From the NCBI GenBank assembly GCA_934668295.1, contig CAKUND010000085.1, positions 1-8,744 on the forward strand: a stretch of 8,744 nt of DNA, written 5' to 3'. Of this stretch, positions 5,533 to 8,744 are shown piece after piece. The position numbers were made by a program, and so were the translations under genes. Under the pieces are notes generated by a model. It ran no database searches. It saw nothing but the letters and a program-made list of their open reading frames with translations, and was not told where the DNA came from. This stretch comes from an uncultured Oscillospiraceae bacterium (lineage in GTDB: Bacteria > Bacillota > Clostridia > Oscillospirales > Oscillospiraceae). Positions within the stretch are counted from its first letter, which is position 1. Every line of letters begins with the position of its first letter.

Positions 5533-7293
5533 ATGAAGAATACTGCTCATTCCGCGCGGCAGTTCGTTTTCTGCTGCGTGTCCACGCTCCTGACGGCGCT
5601 GCTTGCAGTGCTGACGTTTCTGCGTCCGGAGCGGCTGCCGCTTGCGCCGCTTCTGGTGGCCATGCTTCTTCGGCCAACCTTGCTTCTTGTGACCGCAGGC
5701 GTGAATTTCAGCTGCCTGCAAACTGGCACCCGCGCACTTTTTTCCGGAAAGCCGGACCGGCATACGGCGGCTGCCCTGACCGTGATTTTTGCCTTCGTGC
5801 TCTGCGTGCTCGGCCTGTGCCCGGAAGCACCGGCCGCTGCAGCGCTGCTGCTGACGGCTTCCGCATGGCTCGATCTTCTGGAGCAGCGGCTGGAAGCTGA
5901 GCGCCCCGACGCTCCGGCAGAACGAACAGCAGAGGCGGTCTGGGCTTGGGCGGGTTTTGCCGCCGCGATCTGCGCGGCGGCAGTCTGGGCCGCGCTGGGC
6001 GCAGGCATTGGGGCCGTGCTTATAAGAGCGCTCTGTGTGCTGGCCGCATCGGCCCTCTGCCCGTTCCGCTTGATCACCCTTCTGGCAGACCGAAGCGCCT
6101 TGCGGCATATGTCCGTGCCGGCTGTTTCCGCGCAGACGCTCGAAGCGCTTGGCATGGCCGATACTGCGCTCATCTGCCCCGAAGGCCTCCTGACTGGAAA
6201 TCCCGCAGTCTCAGCGCTTCGCCCCGCGGGGATGGAGGAAGGACAGTTCCTTGCGCTGGCCGCGTCGATCGTGCAGAGCTGTGACGCGCCGGAGTCGAGG
6301 GCGATTTTGACCGCGGCGCAAGACCGCGGCCTGACGCTCCTGCCGGCAGAAGCCTGCGCCCAGACGCCGGAAGGCTTCTGCGCTGTGCTGGACGGGAAAC
6401 GCTATTATGCCGGAACCTCGGATCAGCTGCGCAGGCGCGGGATCTTCTCCCCGCGTGCCGATGATGTTTCGCTTTCCGGAAAAACGGCGCTGCTGTTAGG
6501 CATGGAGGGCGGGCTGTATCTCGGCTTGATCGCGCTGCAAAGCCCGCTGCTTTCGGGTGCGTCGGAGGCCGTTCGTGCGCTTGCCGCGCAGCGGCTCCGT
6601 CCGGTTCTTCCGACTGGAAGCCAACCGCTCTATACCAGACAGCTTGCCGTGCAGGCAGGCGCGCAGACCATAGAAGCCGCCTCGCCGGAGCAGGCGCTGA
6701 CACAGCTTGCACAGAAGGGGAGACCGGTCTGCATCCAAGCCGGAGAACCGGGCGCGTATCTGCAGACACAAACGCCAGTCCTGCTGCTGCAGACGCTGTC
6801 TGACGCGCCGGAGGTTATTTCCGTCTGTCGGCGCGCTGTCCGGACGCGCCGCGGTCTGCAGGGACTTGGCGCAGTCTGCGCATTTCTGCTGACAGGCGCG
6901 GCGGGCGGACTGCTTGCCCCGGCGCTCGATGCTGGCGCTCGCCCCGCGCTCTGCGCGCTGCTTGCCTGCTGCCTGACGGCGCTGACGATCCTGCCTGCGC
7001 TGTCAGATAGGCGCACCGGCACAGCAGCAGAACGCGCCGCAGAAGACCAGCCGCCGCAGTCTGCGCCTTCGGCGCCGGAACCGCCTGAACCGGCAGCATC
7101 CTCCCGTACCCTGACCATCCGCATGGACGAGCTTCCAGCCGTGCCCGGAAAGGCTGTACTGGAGCAGGCGCTTTTGGACGTTCCTGGTGTCCAGACAGCC
7201 GAGGCGGACTATGAGACCGGCCTCATCCTCATCACCGGCACCGCAGAAAAAGAATCGCTCCTGCAGGCCATTGCAGAAGCAACAGAAGCATAA
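5533..7293 (+). CDS. Degenerate P1B-type heavy-metal ATPase-like membrane protein (probable pseudoenzyme)
   Basis: This intact 586-residue membrane protein keeps the P1B-ATPase plan but not its chemistry. Eight hydrophobic segments (about 11-30, 35-57, 78-96, 99-116, 137-157, 159-177, 443-465, 471-490) match the P1B pattern of six helices, cytoplasmic loop, two helices. Remnants appear in order: CPF (176-178) in helix six for CPC; ADTALICPEGLLTG (209-222) for the DTVVFDKTGTLT region, with C215 at the phosphorylated Asp; SCDAPESRAI (249-258) for SEHPLARAI; DGKRYYAG; GLIALQSPL; LPTGSQ (359-364) for LTGDN; and QAGEPGAYL where GDGxND should be. The actuator domain with TGE, normally between helices four and five, is reduced to about 20 residues (117-136). 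After a Pro-rich linker (about 505-522) comes an HMA-like fold (525-586) without the CxxC pair. ATP hydrolysis and transport look impossible. The upstream in-frame ATG at 5461 is rejected because it precedes the promoter. Role unknown; homology to P1B ATPases is inferred from the ordered motifs. Confidence 0.82.
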   Translation: MKNTAHSARQFVFCCVSTLLTALLAVLTFLRPERLPLAPLLVAMLLRPTLLLVTAGVNFSCLQTGTRALFSGKPDRHTAAALTVIFAFVLCVLGLCPEAPAAAALLLTASAWLDLLEQRLEAERPDAPAERTAEAVWAWAGFAAAICAAAVWAALGAGIGAVLIRALCVLAASALCPFRLITLLADRSALRHMSVPAVSAQTLEALGMADTALICPEGLLTGNPAVSALRPAGMEEGQFLALAASIVQSCDAPESRAILTAAQDRGLTLLPAEACAQTPEGFCAVLDGKRYYAGTSDQLRRRGIFSPRADDVSLSGKTALLLGMEGGLYLGLIALQSPLLSGASEAVRALAAQRLRPVLPTGSQPLYTRQLAVQAGAQTIEAASPEQALTQLAQKGRPVCIQAGEPGAYLQTQTPVLLLQTLSDAPEVISVCRRAVRTRRGLQGLGAVCAFLLTGAAGGLLAPALDAGARPALCALLACCLTALTILPALSDRRTGTAAERAAEDQPPQSAPSAPEPPEPAASSRTLTIRMDELPAVPGKAVLEQALLDVPGVQTAEADYETGLILITGTAEKESLLQAIAEATEA

Positions 7294-7333
7294 AAGAAAC
7301 GCAAGGCCCGCTGCGGCCTTGCGTTTCTTTTAT
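7290..7333. terminator. Bidirectional intrinsic terminator between the ATPase-like gene and pyk
   Basis: A perfect 19-bp stem (7290-7308 with 7315-7333) has a GC core, GCAAGGCC/GGCCTTGC, a 6-base loop, and A-rich/T-rich outer arms ending TTTCTTTTAT. The arms supply a T-rich tail in both directions. The stop codon TAA (7291-7293) is part of the left arm, and the pyk stop lies only a few bases beyond the right arm, so one hairpin ends both convergent genes. Confidence 0.92.
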
Positions 7334-7337
7334 ACGG

Positions 7338-8744
7338 TCAGATTGTCTCGACTTTGATGAGATTGGTGTTTCCGGACGTGCCGGTGGTGTTGCCGCCGGT
7401 CATGACGACGTTGTCGCCCGGCTTCAGGTGCATGGCCTTCTTTGCCGCGCGCAGCGCGTTGTAGAACAGAACGTCCGTCGATGTAAACGTTTCCTCGCAC
7501 AGAACCGGCTGCACGCCCCACGAGAGTGCCAGACGGTACCACACGCGCTCGTTTGTCGCCATGCCGATAATATCGACCGGCACGCGGAAGCGCGAGACCA
7601 TCCGTACCGTCGCGCCGGAAAGCGAACTGACGACGATGGCCTTTGCGTGAATATCGCACGCCATGCAGCAAGTCGCGTGGGAGATCGCGTCTACCATGTT
7701 CTTGATCTGGAATGCCTCGGCACGGAACAGCGGCTCATAGTCAATATGCTTTTCCGTCTCCTCCACGATCTCGGCCATAGTCTGCACAGTCCTGACCGGG
7801 TACTTGCCCGCAGCCGATTCGCCGGAGAGCATAACGGCGCTCGTGCCGTCATACACCGCGTTGGCGACGTCGGAGATCTCCGCCCGCGTCGGACGCGGAT
7901 TATGGATCATGGATTCGAGCATTTCCGTTGCCGTAATGACGCGCTTGCCGAGCAGACGGCACTTGGTAATGAGATACTTCTGGATCGCGGGCAGCTCCGC
8001 AAACGGAACTTCAACGCCCAGATCGCCCCGGCCGATCATAATGCCGGAGCACGCCTGACAGATCTCCTCCACGTTGTCAATGCCGGTCTGATTCTCGATC
8101 TTGGCGATGATCTCCACGTCCCTGCCGCCATGCTCGTCCAGAAAATGCCGCACATCCAGCACATCCTGCTTCCGCGAGACAAACGACGCCGCGACAAAAT
8201 CAATGCCGTTCTGAATGCCGAACAGAAGATCGTCCTTGTCCTGCTCGCTCAGATACACCTGATCGAGCACCTTGTGCGGGAACGACATGCTCTTGCAGTC
8301 CGAAAGCTCGCCGCCCGTCACGACGCGGCAGTGAATTTCCGTTCCTTCAATACCTTCCACCTCAAAAATGACCAGCCCGTTGTTGACCAGCACCGTATCG
8401 CCCACGGAAAGATCGTTTGCCAGTCCTGCATAGCTGACGGAAACGATCGTCTCGTCGCCGTCGACCTGACGCGTCGTGAAGGTGAACGGATCGTCGTCCT
8501 TCAGCGTGATCTTCTTATTTTTGAACGTGCGGATGCGGTATTCCGGCCCTTTGGTATCGAGCATAATGGCGATGGGCAGCTCCAGCTCGTGCCGGATCTT
8601 ATGGATCATGTCAAATTTCTGCTGGTGCTCCTCATGCGTCCCGTGCGAAAAGTTCAGCCGCGCGACGTTGAGCCCCGCCCGGCACATTTCCGCAAATACC
8701 TCCTCCGAGCTGCTGGCCGGGCCGATGGTACAGACGATCTTCGT
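7338..8744 (-). CDS. pyk: Pyruvate kinase, 5'-truncated by the window edge
   Basis: Pyruvate kinase converts phosphoenolpyruvate and ADP to pyruvate and ATP, the last step of glycolysis. 468 codons are visible, beginning TKIVCTIGPASS, so only a few N-terminal residues lie beyond the edge; the in-frame ATG at 8687 is internal. Visible motifs: ARLNFSHG (potassium/phosphate-binding Arg, Asn, Ser), DTKGPE, the active-site signature IIAKIENQTGI with its catalytic Lys (codon 8102-8100), MIGRGDLGVEVP (metal-binding), and TATEMLESMIHNPRPTRAE. The protein ends in the normal C-domain (GNTTGTSGNTNLIKVETI) and lacks the extra PEP-utilising-like C-terminal domain of the Bacillus enzyme. Two B-domain positions differ from common sequences: NNG where VDDGL is usual, and KSMSFPHK where KGVNLPG is usual. 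It is convergent with the ATPase-like gene and shares its terminator. Its promoter is outside the window. Identification is firm. Confidence 0.95.
   Translation of the reverse strand, partial: TKIVCTIGPASSSEEVFAEMCRAGLNVARLNFSHGTHEEHQQKFDMIHKIRHELELPIAIMLDTKGPEYRIRTFKNKKITLKDDDPFTFTTRQVDGDETIVSVSYAGLANDLSVGDTVLVNNGLVIFEVEGIEGTEIHCRVVTGGELSDCKSMSFPHKVLDQVYLSEQDKDDLLFGIQNGIDFVAASFVSRKQDVLDVRHFLDEHGGRDVEIIAKIENQTGIDNVEEICQACSGIMIGRGDLGVEVPFAELPAIQKYLITKCRLLGKRVITATEMLESMIHNPRPTRAEISDVANAVYDGTSAVMLSGESAAGKYPVRTVQTMAEIVEETEKHIDYEPLFRAEAFQIKNMVDAISHATCCMACDIHAKAIVVSSLSGATVRMVSRFRVPVDIIGMATNERVWYRLALSWGVQPVLCEETFTSTDVLFYNALRAAKKAMHLKPGDNVVMTGGNTTGTSGNTNLIKVETI

Noticed and set aside
5393..5677. N-terminal extension of PepF in the same open frame
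   Set aside because: The extension crosses the consensus pepF promoter and the opposite gene's start. The family N terminus begins at the ATG after AGGAGG (5392).
5533..7293. Calling the ATPase-like gene a working copper or zinc pump
   Set aside because: The phosphorylated Asp, TGE-bearing domain, TGD and GDGxND are all absent, so transport by the P-type cycle is not supported.

Overview
The window looks like a GC-rich chromosomal stretch from a strictly anaerobic Gram-positive gut clostridium, most likely of the Oscillospiraceae/Ruminococcaceae type. The grounds are a pyruvate:ferredoxin oxidoreductase gene at the left edge, AGGAGG ribosome binding sites, sigma-A-like promoters in short AT-rich gaps, a rhodanese-less ThiI, a stand-alone CinA C-terminal domain and an M3 oligoendopeptidase F. 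The placement is inference from gene content and style, not from a database match.

Layout, left to right. At the left edge is the 5' end of nifJ (minus strand, TTG start), facing away from a three-gene plus-strand cluster: comM (YifB-type AAA+ ATPase, 354-1880), thiI (tRNA 4-thiouridine synthase, 1923-3116) and a cinA/pncC-type NMN deamidase domain (3100-3567), which overlaps the end of thiI. A 13-bp hairpin terminator at 3575-3605 separates the cluster from the convergent pepF (minus, 3620-5392). The pepF promoter has exact consensus -35 and -10 boxes. It is divergent from a promoter driving an unusual plus-strand gene (5533-7293). A 19-bp bidirectional terminator (7290-7333) lies between that gene and the convergent pyk (pyruvate kinase, minus, 7338 to the right edge, missing only a few N-terminal codons).

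The most interesting object is the 586-residue protein at 5533-7293. It keeps the eight-helix topology and the recognisable order of a P1B heavy-metal ATPase, but every catalytic signature is altered. The cytoplasmic actuator (A) domain is absent, CPC reads CPF, the phosphorylated Asp of DKTGT is Cys, the HP histidine is Ala, TGDN reads TGSQ, and GDGxND is gone. A cysteine-free HMA-like domain sits at the C terminus rather than the usual N terminus. The frame is intact, with its own promoter, start and terminator, so it reads as a retained pseudoenzyme rather than an obvious broken gene. I know of no described function for such a protein.

Functionally, nifJ and pyk at the edges are fermentative central-carbon genes. 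comM and cinA are recombination/competence and NAD-salvage genes, thiI is tRNA modification, and pepF is peptide turnover. I see no tRNA or rRNA genes, insertion sequences, CRISPR arrays, prophage genes or attachment sites. The only gene-free stretch near 250 bases is 111-353, which holds the divergent nifJ and comM promoters.
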